From positions 1,094,501 through 1,158,500 of the forward strand of contig NW_020167525.1 of assembly GCF_001641265.1 (NCBI RefSeq): 64,000 nucleotides of DNA. The letters are read 5' to 3'. The notes beneath the pieces were generated by a model, which saw nothing but the letters and a program-made list of their open reading frames with translations, did not search any database and was not told where the DNA came from. The position numbers and the translations under genes were made by a program. The stretch comes from Pseudogymnoascus destructans (lineage: Eukaryota; Ascomycota; Leotiomycetes; Thelebolales; Thelebolaceae). Of the stretch, positions 54,257 through 64,000 are shown piece after piece (positions within the stretch are counted from its first letter, which is position 1; every line of letters begins with the position of its first letter).

Positions 54257-54369
54257 GCGATGGATGGATGGAGGGAATGGTTTGCATTGCATTGATGTTT
54301 GGATATAGTATTTAGGCGATGGATGGATGGAGGGAATGGTTTGCATTGCATTGATGTTTGGATATAGTA
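54252..54369. repeat. 59-bp perfect tandem duplication at the cupin stop codon
   Basis: Unit beginning TTTAGGCGATGGATGG twice (54252-54310, 54311-54369) with no difference; the first copy includes the cupin TAG. It suggests a very recent duplication. Confidence 0.95.
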
Positions 54370-54384
54370 TTTATGCTCGAATAG

Positions 54385-54589
54385 ATTAACTAACTTTTCT
54401 ATTAAAACAAAAGCAATAATAACAACACTTTATACTATCTTTACTATAACTATGTCTTCTTCTAAAGATTAATATAATAGCCCTAGCTATACTCTTCCCC
54501 TCTTCACCCCCCCTAAAAGTCGAGGGTTTTGGTGTAGAAGAGGCGTAGGTGTAGGCATAGGAGCAGGCTATGAGTACGTACGTAGCTTT
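54385..54589. repeat. Mosaic of hAT-leader and Tigger fragments
   Basis: 54385-54480 repeats the hAT leader seen at 16710-16840 (AACTAACTTTTCTATTAAAA). 54500-54589 matches part of the Tigger-like transposase coding region at about 44070-44170 (CTAAAAGTCG, GGTGTAGAAG, GCGTAGGTGTAGGC). Confidence 0.75.
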
Positions 54590-54902
54590 GCGAGAGCTTA
54601 GCACATGAGATGACTTTATTGTTAGCTAAGGTCCATACCCTTCGTGTAGTAAATGAGGCCCTTAGCAAACACCAGAGGGCTAAAAAGACTTGTGTCCGTC
54701 AGTACTTACTGTAGGGGATGCACAAGATCTTTTAGCACAGATGGACGTGGATGAGTAGGTGCGATACGACTTGTGTGCGGAGGGGAGCGGTAGGGGGGAG
54801 GACAAGTTGTCTAGTCGGCACTATGGCACTTGTGGAAAAGCTCATAATACGGGAACTTGTCAGGAGGATGTAGAAGTACTTAGTTTATCAGATTCTAAGT
54901 AG
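54590..54902 (+). pseudogene. pogo-like transposase C-terminal fragment
   Basis: Readable as LSKHQRAKKTCVRQ-like and HYGTCGKAHNTGTCQED, closest to the C-terminus of pogo 2 (8018-8330 region). Several stops and the knuckle is damaged. The homology ends near the stop TAG at about 54900. Confidence 0.75.
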
Positions 54903-55002
54903 CTTTAGTTTTAATACATATTCTGGTTATTTAATTATATTTTGAAGTAGTGGGGTCTATAAGAGACCATCTGTTAGGTTACAAGGCGTTTAAGAGGCCT
55001 AA

Positions 55003-55255
55003 TGTTACAGCTGTAGTAACGTGACTCATCTAATAGATATTTAGAACTATCTAACTATCGGAACTATCTACTAGGCATGACGCTACTATATAAGTAATAG
55101 TATTCCCTTAGATAGGAGCTTCGTGCTCAACTTAATATAGTATTCTTTACATACTATAACGTGTTACTTAGAAGCCTTGTGTCTGATCCCCTTTAATAAA
55201 GAAACCTTGCGTAAGAAACCTCTGTGCAATCTATCGTTTAGGAAGCAGCGTTACA
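55003..55255 (+). repeat. Chromovirus-related solo LTR, U3 variant 3
   Basis: TGTTACAGC...CAGCGTTACA, 253 bp. The R/U5 side matches family B; the U3 side is a short third variant with GAACTATCT repeats. Flanks CCTAA and CCAAG are similar, not identical. TATATAAG is retained. Confidence 0.8.
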
Positions 55256-56730
55256 CCAAGGCTCTCTTACAGTCCCCGAGGACCCGAGCTAAGATATCTC
55301 CATCACCTTGTTGGCCACAAGATGGGCAAATTCAAACTAACGCCTACATGAACTTCATGTATCCCCCTATCACGCGAACCACATATCCAGCAGGGACGGT
55401 ATTCGCCGACTATATTAACGTCGTGATGTTTATAGTGTGGCGGATTCTCTGGTGTATCAGGATGATATACTCGGATTGATTGACCTTTGCATGTTATTTT
55501 CCTCTCATCGTCTACTGCAGGAAACAGTTCAAAGCCTATTTTTTCTTGACCTGCAAACACGTCCTCGGGAATAGTTATGACTTGTGATGTGCTGCCACGA
55601 ACGATCTATCCCATGTCAACAGAGTACTTCCTGTGTTGTAATCCTTAGCAGATCTCGCCTACCGAGAAAGATGCAGAGTCGTAAATTCGTATATGAAAGT
55701 GAATGCAGCGGCCAGAACCTGTTAAGAGTCGATTTGATCGTATTTGTTCGCGCGACGGCTTTAAGATCCTGCCTGATTCTAGATTCCCACCAGTTAGTGA
55801 GCAGAATGTGAGTATGGAATGTAAAGACACTCTGCACCTTTTGATAGAATACGATAGAATGCGATATGTGCAATGGATAGATTGAAGTAACGGCGTGGGT
55901 CGAAACACAAAGAACAAGATGGTAAATATCGACTATTAATTGGCTCTCGGCGACAAACTTAGGCTTCAGCTTAGCCAACCTGATTGCTCCGTAAATCTCT
56001 AGATAACTCGCGACGTATAATCAAGCCAGCCTTTGCTCTTTGCGAGAGTCTGGTGGCTTCACCAGTTCCATAGATAGACGGTAATGGTAATTCACCGATT
56101 GTGGTCTAACGTACGATCCAATACAAATACAACGTGGCCAATTCCCACCTTTTGTTCTAGCCCCTGTTCTAGACCCCCGGTTCTACCCCGCACAAAAGCA
56201 CGACATTGTGCCATCACGACGTCGGTATTTTGTCAAGCTTTTGGTCCGCTTTGAGGCCAAAAACGCTGATATCGATTGCTCAGATTCAGCGGAAAGGTTA
56301 TCCTACTGTGGACGATGGGGGTTCTTTCGCAGATGAGTCTCCGCAAAGCCGGATGGATGTTCCTGCTTCGCCGGGTCCCTCAATGTATATTGCCTAAAGC
56401 CATTACGAAACGTCGCTGACTAGTGGCATAACTTAGTGAATCGTCCATACCTCCCGAGGTTCCCCTGAAGACTCCAAGTTCATCCCTCATGGTGCAACTA
56501 TGTGTATATCGACTTCGTTTATACCCAATATGGCCGATCGTGGCGGTGGAGGAAATAATGGGAAGATTCTATCCCAACTAGAATTTGCCGGCGCTACCAA
56601 ATGCTGCCGCGATAGGCGTTTCGTAGCCTTGTGGCCCAAGGTAATTTCAAGTTGCTCTGAATATATAACTGTTGTGAAAGTGTTCCTGCAAAATACTGCT
56701 GTGCTTGCCTCCATCTTGGACAGCAGAACA
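55256..56730. other. Gene-poor region
   Basis: Minus-strand open stretches at 55303-55560 and 55616-55978 have no motif I recognise; they could be remnants. No repeat shared with the rest of the window was found. Confidence 0.35.
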
Positions 56731-57512
56731 ATGACCCCACAGAGCCCACAGAGCCCCGAGAAGCAAAGCCTGGCAAGTGGGAAGTACTCGAAGAGGCCAG
56801 ACCCATTGGATCCGTCATTCCAGCCCAAGGAGATGCAAAAAGTGGTCCAAGAGGCCATTCTTCTTGCTGGTGGCGCGGTCGCAATTGCTCCAGGTCGCCA
56901 ACCCCGGTGTGGGTCAAGGAGTCAATTAACACAGCAACTTCGCGTACAGGCCTATGGACCTCCTGTGGACCATGACGTATGTTTACTGCATGGCCTTTGG
57001 TACGTGGATGAGAAGAAAACCATTATTGACATGGTCCACCGCGCTCATGCCCCTGTCCAGGGGGCAACTTATTCTGCAAACGATGTCGACCTGCAGCTGT
57101 GGGTTGCACCGACGCTGTATGCGGTGGGGCTTGACATCACCGAAAAGATTTTTCGGTGATGTCGAGGCCAAGGCCGACGAAATCTACCAGGAATACGCTG
57201 TGGATTGGCCCGTAGACCGCAAAGCGTTCTGGGAGGGACCGCAGTATTGCAAGCTTTGAAGCTTCAGCTCAGGCTATCAGTGTTGGCAAGGATCTTCTCT
57301 GGAACAAGGAGCTCCCATTGTGGGCTAAGATTAACATGCCTTTGCTGCGTCTGATGACGGCAGAATGGCTGCCGCCGCACATGCGGGACGCGTATGGTCT
57401 CAAGACTTCAAAATCTCACAAGAGAGCTTACAAGGTCTTGTTGGGGGTCATCAAGTCGGTGTACCCTCAATTACCTATGTTCATTCGAATATACGCAATG
57501 AAGTCTACGTAA
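56731..57512 (+). pseudogene. Broken DUF2236 (MpaB/latex-clearing type) oxygenase
   Basis: Reading across three frames gives the family order: EMQKVVQEAILLAGGAVAIA, then LQVANPGVGQGVN-stop-HSNFAYRPMDLLWT and MTYVYCMAFGT, then EKKTIIDMVHRAHAPVQGATYSANDVDLQLWVAPTLYAVGLDI, then AKADEIYQEYAV, then GKDLLWNKELPLWAKINMPLLRLMTAEWLPPHMRDAYGL. At least three frameshifts, one TAA that can come from CAA, and a probable deletion after ITEKIF. The family are haem-dependent oxygenases with conserved His. The lesions are at codon level, so recent decay of a real gene. Confidence 0.85.
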
Positions 57513-57765
57513 GGATATGCGCCGAAGGATGAAGAATATGGCTTAGTCATGCGCACTTCTGCCGCCTTTCCTTTTTTTGGAATTATTTCAAATTGTACAT
57601 CTTTTGTTTTGTTTTTGTTTCATGGGAAGTATATAGAAATCTCTTGATGATAAATTGATAAGTTACCCAATTCTTTCTGTACAAAGCTGGTGAATTGAAC
57701 AGTATTGAATGCTATCAAAACTTCACAAGTGATAACGTCTTATAGCACTTCATTACTGTAATATG

Positions 57766-59640
57766 TTAAGTTCTGCCTTTATTCCCTTCAACAACCACAC
57801 CGTGCTCTTTTAACTCCTTTGTCTTTCTATTATATGCCGTATAAATCCAAACCTGAACACCGGCTAGCACCAGTCCAGCTACTGAGACACCAATCATAAT
57901 CTCCAATCCACGCGAGTATAGGGGCAGATCCTTTTCCTGGAAGTACTGCGTCCCATACATCAGGCCTGAGATGGCCGATATCACCCATAGCCTATAAAAT
58001 CCAATCAGCCTTCGGTTCGCGCTGCAGATCTCTACCAACTGCCACCCATAATATACAAAGGATTTGGAACTTACGCAATACTGATACTCCTCTCTGCCGG
58101 ATCGTGGCAGTTCAGCTGCAACCACGTATTCTGCACCGGGTGGTAGCCGACTGAAAACGCGTTTACGGCTGTCCACAGTCCCCAACAGCTCCATTTTCCC
58201 ACGTGTGACTGCGTCGCGCGAGCTATGATTAAAGTGGTGATATAGCAGCTTATCGCAATCATGACCATGAGGCCGCGTCGGTTCGTGTAATCGCTCAGAC
58301 GTGCGAAGAGGAAAACGATTCCAAGGGCGATGAGGGGTCCAATGCAGGCAAGTGCGTTGGCACTTGTACGGTCAAAACCCAGAGACCTGGAATAAGTCAG
58401 CAAATTATGGTGATTCTTCAACTAAATAGATGAATGAGAGCTGGCATACATGATAATTGTTGGCGTGTAAGTTGTTAGCGAGCTCCATGTCGAGAATACA
58501 AGACTCGTGGACACAAGATGTGGCCAGCGGCGCCAGTGAGACAGTGTTTTCCAGACTTTAGCCGGAGTGATACGTATATGCTGGGATTCGTAAGACTTGT
58601 TTGGAAGATCGGCTGCGATACGTTGTTGGAGCAGTGCGCCGTCGGACTCGGAGATGCGCACAAGGCCCTCGAAAAAGAGAGGACGAGGGCGTTCGGGTGA
58701 ACCGGGGAGAAGGAATCCGATGAGCAGACCAACGGCAATGGTGAAGATACCCTCAACTGTATTCGGAGTCAGTACAATGTGTTGACGAGGCTACACTGGT
58801 CCCTGGGGAGAATACAAACGCACGGAGAAAAATCCACTGCCAGCCTGGTCGTCCATGTGTACCTCCGAGCTTCAAAATACCAGAGGCCAGCAGGGGGCTC
58901 AATGCATTCCCTCCGAACATTCCAAAGAAAAATATTGCTACTCGCATTTCCAATTCCTTATGTCGGTACCAGGTAGAGAGGGTGTATATGGCACCTGGTA
59001 TGTATCCGGCTTCGGCCAACCCGAGGAAGCTCCTTATGATAAGAAACCCAGTCCTGTCGCGCACAAATATTTGTAGAGTCGCCATTAAACCAAAGATAAT
59101 AACTTGGATACTGATGTATATTCGGGGCCCGATCTGGAACTTGTTAGTATATTTCTTTGTCTTGGCTCGGGCCTAGATATGCTTGGGACGTAACTTACAC
59201 GTTGGAGGAGCATGTTTGAGGGGATCTCAAGCACCACAATACCTAGAAACATCATCTGGTTCCCGAGATTGACGTCGGCTTGGGTAATTTTAATGTCGGT
59301 TTTGAGGCCTGCTGTGAGCGCACTGGCGAGATTCATACGGTCAAGCTGGAAGACGAATAAACCAAGAAGGAGAAGTGGGAGGACGGAGAGATCAACTCTG
59401 TACGGAGGTTAGCCAGGCTTGCAGATTTCCGATTTCTTGAAAATAATCTGACCTCGATCGAGCATGTAATGAAGCCGCTGTGTCTACATTGTCGCCGGCA
59501 GCCTGAATTAAACCTGGTGCGGTCAAAGATGCCGTAATATCTGAGGACTTCTCCAAGTCCAGAATTGAAGCTGATGTAGTGCTCGGGGAGTCTACGATTA
59601 CTGAAGACTTCAAGTCTGAGGAATCTAGAGTGGCGACCAT
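57766..59640 (-). CDS. MFS transporter, allantoate permease (Dal5/anion:cation symporter) family
   Basis: 513 residues in six exons (59640-59453, 59397-59199, 59133-58824, 58756-58450, 58386-58075, 57991-57766); all five introns are 55-83 bp with GT-AG ends and the spliced length is a multiple of three. Family features: VDLSVLPLLLLGLFVFQLDRMNLASA (TM1), a QRIGPRIYISIQVIIFGLMA segment, RSFLGLAEAGYIPGAIYTLSTWY, WQWIFLLEGIFTI, a long central loop, and a C-terminal half with RRGLMVMIAISCY. Predicted 12 helices, plasma membrane; substrates of relatives are small carboxylates, vitamins or ureides. Diverges from the flavin monooxygenase gene across a 520-bp intergenic region, suggesting co-regulation. 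Confidence 0.92.
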
Positions 59641-60161
59641 AATAACACGGGTTGAAGAGGCGTATACATTAAATCAGGGAGACAACAAAAAGACAAGAAC
59701 TCAAACAAGGAAAGGGAGTGGTAAGATATCCATAAACCTTCAATATCTTGATCACACAATCCTATAACTGCATACGTACTTCCACATGGCAACAAGGATG
59801 CAGATTCCATGCTCCAACGAAGACTAATAGGCTTTACAAATAAACTCTCAACCCACATGAACCCCATGTATTATGTGTCAATTAACAGAAATTCAAACTA
59901 TTCTACTGTGCGGTTTGTTCTTGGATGCGATTAGACAGGTCATAATCACGCCTTACACCCACTTCATTGCGAACTCCAAGTGTCGCCCCACATCTAACAC
60001 TAAAATCCAAACCCCGAGGCCTTAATGATGGCCTATAAGTTTTCCATCTGCTAAATAAAAATAACGGCATTTGGCGGCTTTGGCGATTTTAAATCGAAAT
60101 CTTGTCTATTTTCCTGTCCTTTGGTATTTTATATTCATCGTTATCTTATAATCCAGGCATT
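59641..60161. promoter_or_regulatory. Divergent promoter region of MFS and FMO genes
   Basis: 521 bp between two start codons. AT-rich; TTTAAATCG and TATTTTATATTC near 60090-60135 could serve the plus-strand gene. No specific operator recognised. Confidence 0.4.
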
Positions 60162-61872
60162 ATGTCTGGCATCAAGCGGGTAGCTGTTATTGGTGCGGGC
60201 CCTGCCGGCGCCATCGCCGTGGACGCATTAGCGCAGGAACAGGCGTTCGAAGTCATTCGCGTCTTTGAGCGTCGGGAGAAGGTCGGCGGATGTTGGTACG
60301 TAGGCAGCTCAGACTCGCTGCACGCCCTTTTTTTTTGGTTATAGATCTTTATAGATTGCATAAGGCCATACCACGACAGCATAATATATTAGAAATGCTA
60401 ACTTACTTATTTCAGGGTCCAAGACCCGGCCCACAGATCCCCTCAGCTCCCCGATTTCAAGACGCTCGCCAGCCGCACCGCAGACAAACCACATGATATC
60501 CCTCCCTCTCTCCCAACATATGTCTCGCGCTCAACCCAATATCGCCACGATGAGACATCCGTCTACCCGCTGCTCGAGACAAATATTGACTATCATACGA
60601 TGGAGTTCTCACAGGAGCCCATTCCCGTGAAACAGACGTCACGGTCAATCCAACGGCATGGTCCGAGCACCCCTTTCCGCCACCACACAGTGGTTCAGGG
60701 GTATATCGAAGGACTGCTGGACAGAAAAGGGTACAAGGATTTTGTGGAATGCGGAGTGACAGTGGAGAGGGTTGAGAAGGTCGATGCAAGTTGGAAGCTG
60801 ACGCTGAGAAAGGCGGGGTCAGAGCGGGATTACTGGTGGGCGGAGGAGTTTGATGCGGTGGTGGTGGCGAGTGGACATTATACGGTTCCACATGTTCCCC
60901 ATATTGAGGGTTTGAAGGGATTCGCCAGTGCATATCTGGGGTCGGTAGAGCACAGTAAGGGGTACAGAGGAGCGGAGAAATATCGACAAAAGGTATGTTT
61001 GAACAAGAAAACATAAGCTGAGCTTTTTTTTATGTGCATATACTAAAGCCGACTTAGAATGTTGTTGTGATTGGCGCATCAGTCTCTGGGATGGATATTG
61101 CCCGTGACCTCATCGGAGTCGCTCAGCACCCAATAAATGCCGTCGTGCGAGGAAAATGGCACCCTTACTTCGGCAAGTCAGCGTTCGACCACTCAGATAT
61201 CAAGACGCGGCCAGCTGTCAAGAGGATTGAAAGCGCACAAGGTCGCAGGACCATCATTTTGGAAGACGGGTCGCACATTGACAATGTCGACAATATTATA
61301 TTGGGCACGGGTTACTCATTGACGCTGCCTTTTCTTCCTGACTTTCCAGTCACAAATAATCGCCTGCCCGGTCTCTACCTCCATATCTTTCAGCGACAGG
61401 ATCCCACTCTCGCATTCGTTGGCGCCGTGAGTAGTAGCCCCCAAAATCCAATCTCCCTGTATAGTCAAAAGAATAAACGACTGATTTTTGTTAAACTTAA
61501 TAGATTGCTGCCGGCTTTACATTTAAAGCCTTTGAATGGCAAGCTGTGCTTGCAGCCCGATATTTTGCGGGCCGCGTAGAGCTCCCGTCAATTGCAGAGC
61601 AGGAGAAATGGGAAACGGACCGCATTGCTGTCAAGGGCGACGGCGTTCCCTTCACCGCGCTGTACCCCAATTTCGAGGAGTATTTCGAGACTGTGAGGGA
61701 ACTTGCTGGTGAACCTGCGCCGGGGCAGCCTGGAAGAAGACTTCCTAAGTTTGGGAAGGGCTGGAGGGAGTTGTTTGACGGGGGACACCAGAGAAGGATT
61801 GAGGCGTGGAAGAAGGAAAATGAGACGCGATCTAAAATGGAAAATTCCGTAGCTGTAAAAGCTAGATTGTAA
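60162..61872 (+). CDS. Flavin-containing monooxygenase (FMO-like)
   Basis: 482 residues in four exons (60162-60295, 60416-60992, 61058-61426, 61504-61872); introns of 120, 65 and 77 bp; spliced length is a multiple of three. FAD-binding GAGPAG near residue 11, FMO signature-like YLGSVEHSKGY near 218, NADPH-binding GASVSG near 243, and GTGYSLTLPFLP. Oxygenates N or S of small substrates using NADPH and O2; substrate unknown. The C-terminus is KARL; the ARL tripeptide fits the PTS1 consensus, so peroxisomal import is predicted. Neighbours are an MFS transporter (divergent) and an acyl-CoA ligase (convergent), so a small pathway is likely. Confidence 0.92.
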
Positions 61873-62231
61873 TATACTACCAGGTTGAAGAAGTAATTAT
61901 TGGGTGCAGAAGTCTCCTAGACAGGTCTTCCGATGTCGTTGTGCTGGATACACATGAAAGAAATAACGGAAATCGCCTGAAAAGGCGTATGTAGTGGTTA
62001 TGTAGTGGTTGAGGTTCAAATAGTGTGGAGAGGCGGGGGGGTAGCTGAGATTAGATTGGCCTGATTCAAGTTTGGCACGGGCCACAATGTGTTTCATTTG
62101 GCAGCCGCCACCTATGGGGCCACTCCTGCCGCTGGTGGAGCAAGATGTGTGGAGGCGGCGTATATATTTAGGTACAGCCCACACGCGCCACAAAGTCAAA
62201 CATTACATTCTATGGAAACACTATCTGATAA
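61873..62231. other. Convergent intergenic region
   Basis: 3' regions of two converging genes; no gene seen. Confidence 0.5.
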
Positions 62232-64000
62232 TCACAGCTTCGCTGTGGTCTTCTTCGAAGCATCTCTCAACTCTCGCCGTAGGATTTTCCCGGACGCATT
62301 TTTGGGAATTGCATCCACAAATACGACGCCGCCTCTTAGCTGCTTGTAGCTCGCCACTTTGGATTTTACAAAGGACTTGATCTCTTCCTCAGAGATTTTC
62401 TTGCCCACAACTACAAATGCGCGCGGCACTTCTGTTCCTTCTTGTTCGACACCAATCACGGCAGCATCTAGAATGATCGGGTGCGAGAGAAGGATAGCTT
62501 CCAGTTCGGCTGGTGCCACCTGAAGGCCCTTGTATTTGATAAGTTCCTGCGGATGTCAGTACATGAACTTTCCCGGAGAAAATTAGTTGATTTGCTTTAC
62601 CTTCTTTCGGTCCACAATGTAGACCAACCCATTACGTATCTCCGCAATGTCTCCGGTCAAGAACCATCCGTTAACAAAAGCCTCTTTCGTCACCTTGGGG
62701 CTATTATGGTATCCTTTGGTGACCACGGGGCCTTTGACGAGAACTTCTCCGCGTTGTCCAGCAGCAACGTCCTTTCCGTCGTCATCGACAAGTCTGAGTT
62801 AAAAGTTAACAAATGAAATATAAAAGGTGGTCAAAATACTAACCTCAACTGCATATTAGCAAGCACCGGGCTGACGCTGCCGGTATCGTCGTTCTTACCC
62901 CAGGGCATTGCTGTGACGCTACCAGTCGTCTCACTTAATCCCCAAGTCTGACTAATAAACGTTTTCCCCTTGCCCAACTTTTGACTAGCTGCCAGCTGCA
63001 GCTCTTTTCCGAGGGGTGCAGCGCCACTAACTGCAATTTCCAGGTGTTCGAATTGGTCGGTTACTACAGGAGATTTGGCAATCAGGAGGTAAATAGGAGG
63101 GACGCTGAAGAAAAAGGTGATTCGGTAGCGCTTGTTGAAGTCCAAAAACTTTTGGAAGTCAAACTTGGGCATCCAGTATACCGCGCCGCCCATGTAGAAT
63201 GGGTTGATGAAATATCCCTGAACTCCAGCTATGTGGGCGGCTGGCAGATGGGCGAGGGTCCTGTATTCGAAAGGGGTGCCACGCTTTGCTATATACTCTC
63301 TACCGAGCTCGCCCGTAATGAAGGCCGCCGATACTATATTCGAATGGGATAAGAGAACTCCTTTTGGATGGCTGGTTAGCTCAAGTATCAAGAAGTGAGT
63401 ATGTGAGAGAGACAACCTTTTGGAGGCCCAGTGGTTCCTGACGAATAAATCAAGCATACAAGGCTATTTTCAAGCTCTTCTTTATTCGTGATCCTCTTCC
63501 AATCGAGTTTCTCGTTAGATATACAGTTTTGATTGTTTCCAAGTGACGACAAGCCCCATTCCGGGCTCGACTTCAAACACAGCACCCGGTTAAGAGGCAC
63601 ACCGCACTGCTTCGCTGCTGCCACAGCGACATCTTGGGTGTCAGGGCTACAGACTACCAAGTTGCTGCCTCCTTGAGTAATCTGGCGCGCCAATTCGGCT
63701 GTCGTGAAGGATGAACTCGCAGCAGAGTACACGCCTCCTGCAGCGATAACTCCATAAAAGAAAACTGGCAGGAGAGGCTGGCCAGATGATATGCACACAA
63801 CAACATCTCGACCAGGACCCGACGCACCAATGTTGAAGTTGTGTCTCAGTCCATGGGCAATTCTCTGGGTCAAGTCTCGTGCTTGCCATTTGGTGACAGA
63901 GTTGGCATCATTGCCGGCTTCAATATGAATCTTGGTGTCCTCGGCCGCGTCACAATGTTTCGAGTCTATAATACGTATTAATTCGTTTGATTTCCAGGTG
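62232..64000 (-). CDS. Acyl-CoA synthetase, 4-coumarate-CoA ligase-like, 5' end beyond window
   Basis: Four exons visible: 64000-63417 (open at the window end), 63360-62844, 62793-62601, 62546-62232, with introns of 56, 50 and 54 bp, in phase. ANL-superfamily motifs in order: YSSGTTGPPKGVLLSHSN (P-loop-like A3, split by the first intron), TWGLSETTG (A5), GWFLTGDIAEI (A7), VDRKKELIKYKGLQVAPAELE (A8 hinge) and PKNASGKILRREL (A10 lysine). Activates a carboxylate to acyl-AMP, then acyl-CoA. The C-terminus TTAKL carries the PTS1 tripeptide AKL, typical of fungal peroxisomal ligases. The substrate cannot be read from the sequence. Confidence 0.93.

Noticed and set aside
53519..54346. Minus-strand 292-codon frame over the cupin gene
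   Set aside because: Shadow of the cupin coding strand; the cupin has signal peptide and metal-binding motifs.
56731..64000. A classical secondary-metabolite cluster
   Set aside because: No polyketide, peptide or terpene synthase or cluster regulator is seen within the window; only tailoring-type enzymes and a transporter.

Overview
This window comes from a filamentous ascomycete (Pezizomycotina). The evidence is short GT-AG introns of about 50-120 bp in compact housekeeping genes, typical ascomycete families (ArfGAP Gcs1, bystin/Enp1, DUF5672, a GRAM-VASt sterol transporter, HET remnants), and old transposon copies carrying C-to-T type stop codons of the kind left by repeat-induced point mutation. 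I cannot name the species.

Layout. 1-832: 3' end of an Arf GTPase-activating protein gene. 935-21212: one block of nested mobile elements, bounded by CAGGGTTAG inverted ends and an 8-bp direct repeat ATAACGAG, so an ancestral hAT-type insertion swollen to 20.3 kb by later insertions. Inside it are a palindromic MITE, three pogo/Fot1-like elements, an intact Ty3/gypsy chromovirus with gag, pol and an antisense ORF, three complete solo LTRs plus a truncated LTR, a decayed kinase-like gene and a decayed hAT. 21389-42517: host genes (SAP-like repeat protein, bystin, DUF5672 protein, two low-complexity proteins, a HET relic, a MIT-domain protein, a LAM-type sterol transporter). 42783-52467: a second transposon block, with an intact hAT inside a Tigger-like element inside another hAT relic, then a hAT relic, a gag relic, paired LTRs and a pogo relic. 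53519-54256: secreted cupin. 54385-55255: transposon fragments. 56731-64000: a small metabolic neighbourhood with a broken DUF2236 oxygenase, an MFS transporter, a flavin monooxygenase and an acyl-CoA ligase running off the window end. The last two both end in type 1 peroxisomal targeting tripeptides.

The best candidates for follow-up are inside the chromovirus. Gag and Pol are separated by a canonical -1 slippery heptamer followed by a predicted pseudoknot. Between the polypurine tract and the pol stop lies an intact opposite-strand ORF encoding a cysteine array with exact Zn2Cys6 spacing plus a coiled coil. Target-site duplications make the order of nesting readable throughout. Several host genes show apparent frameshifts at G/C runs, so raw ORF ends there are unreliable.
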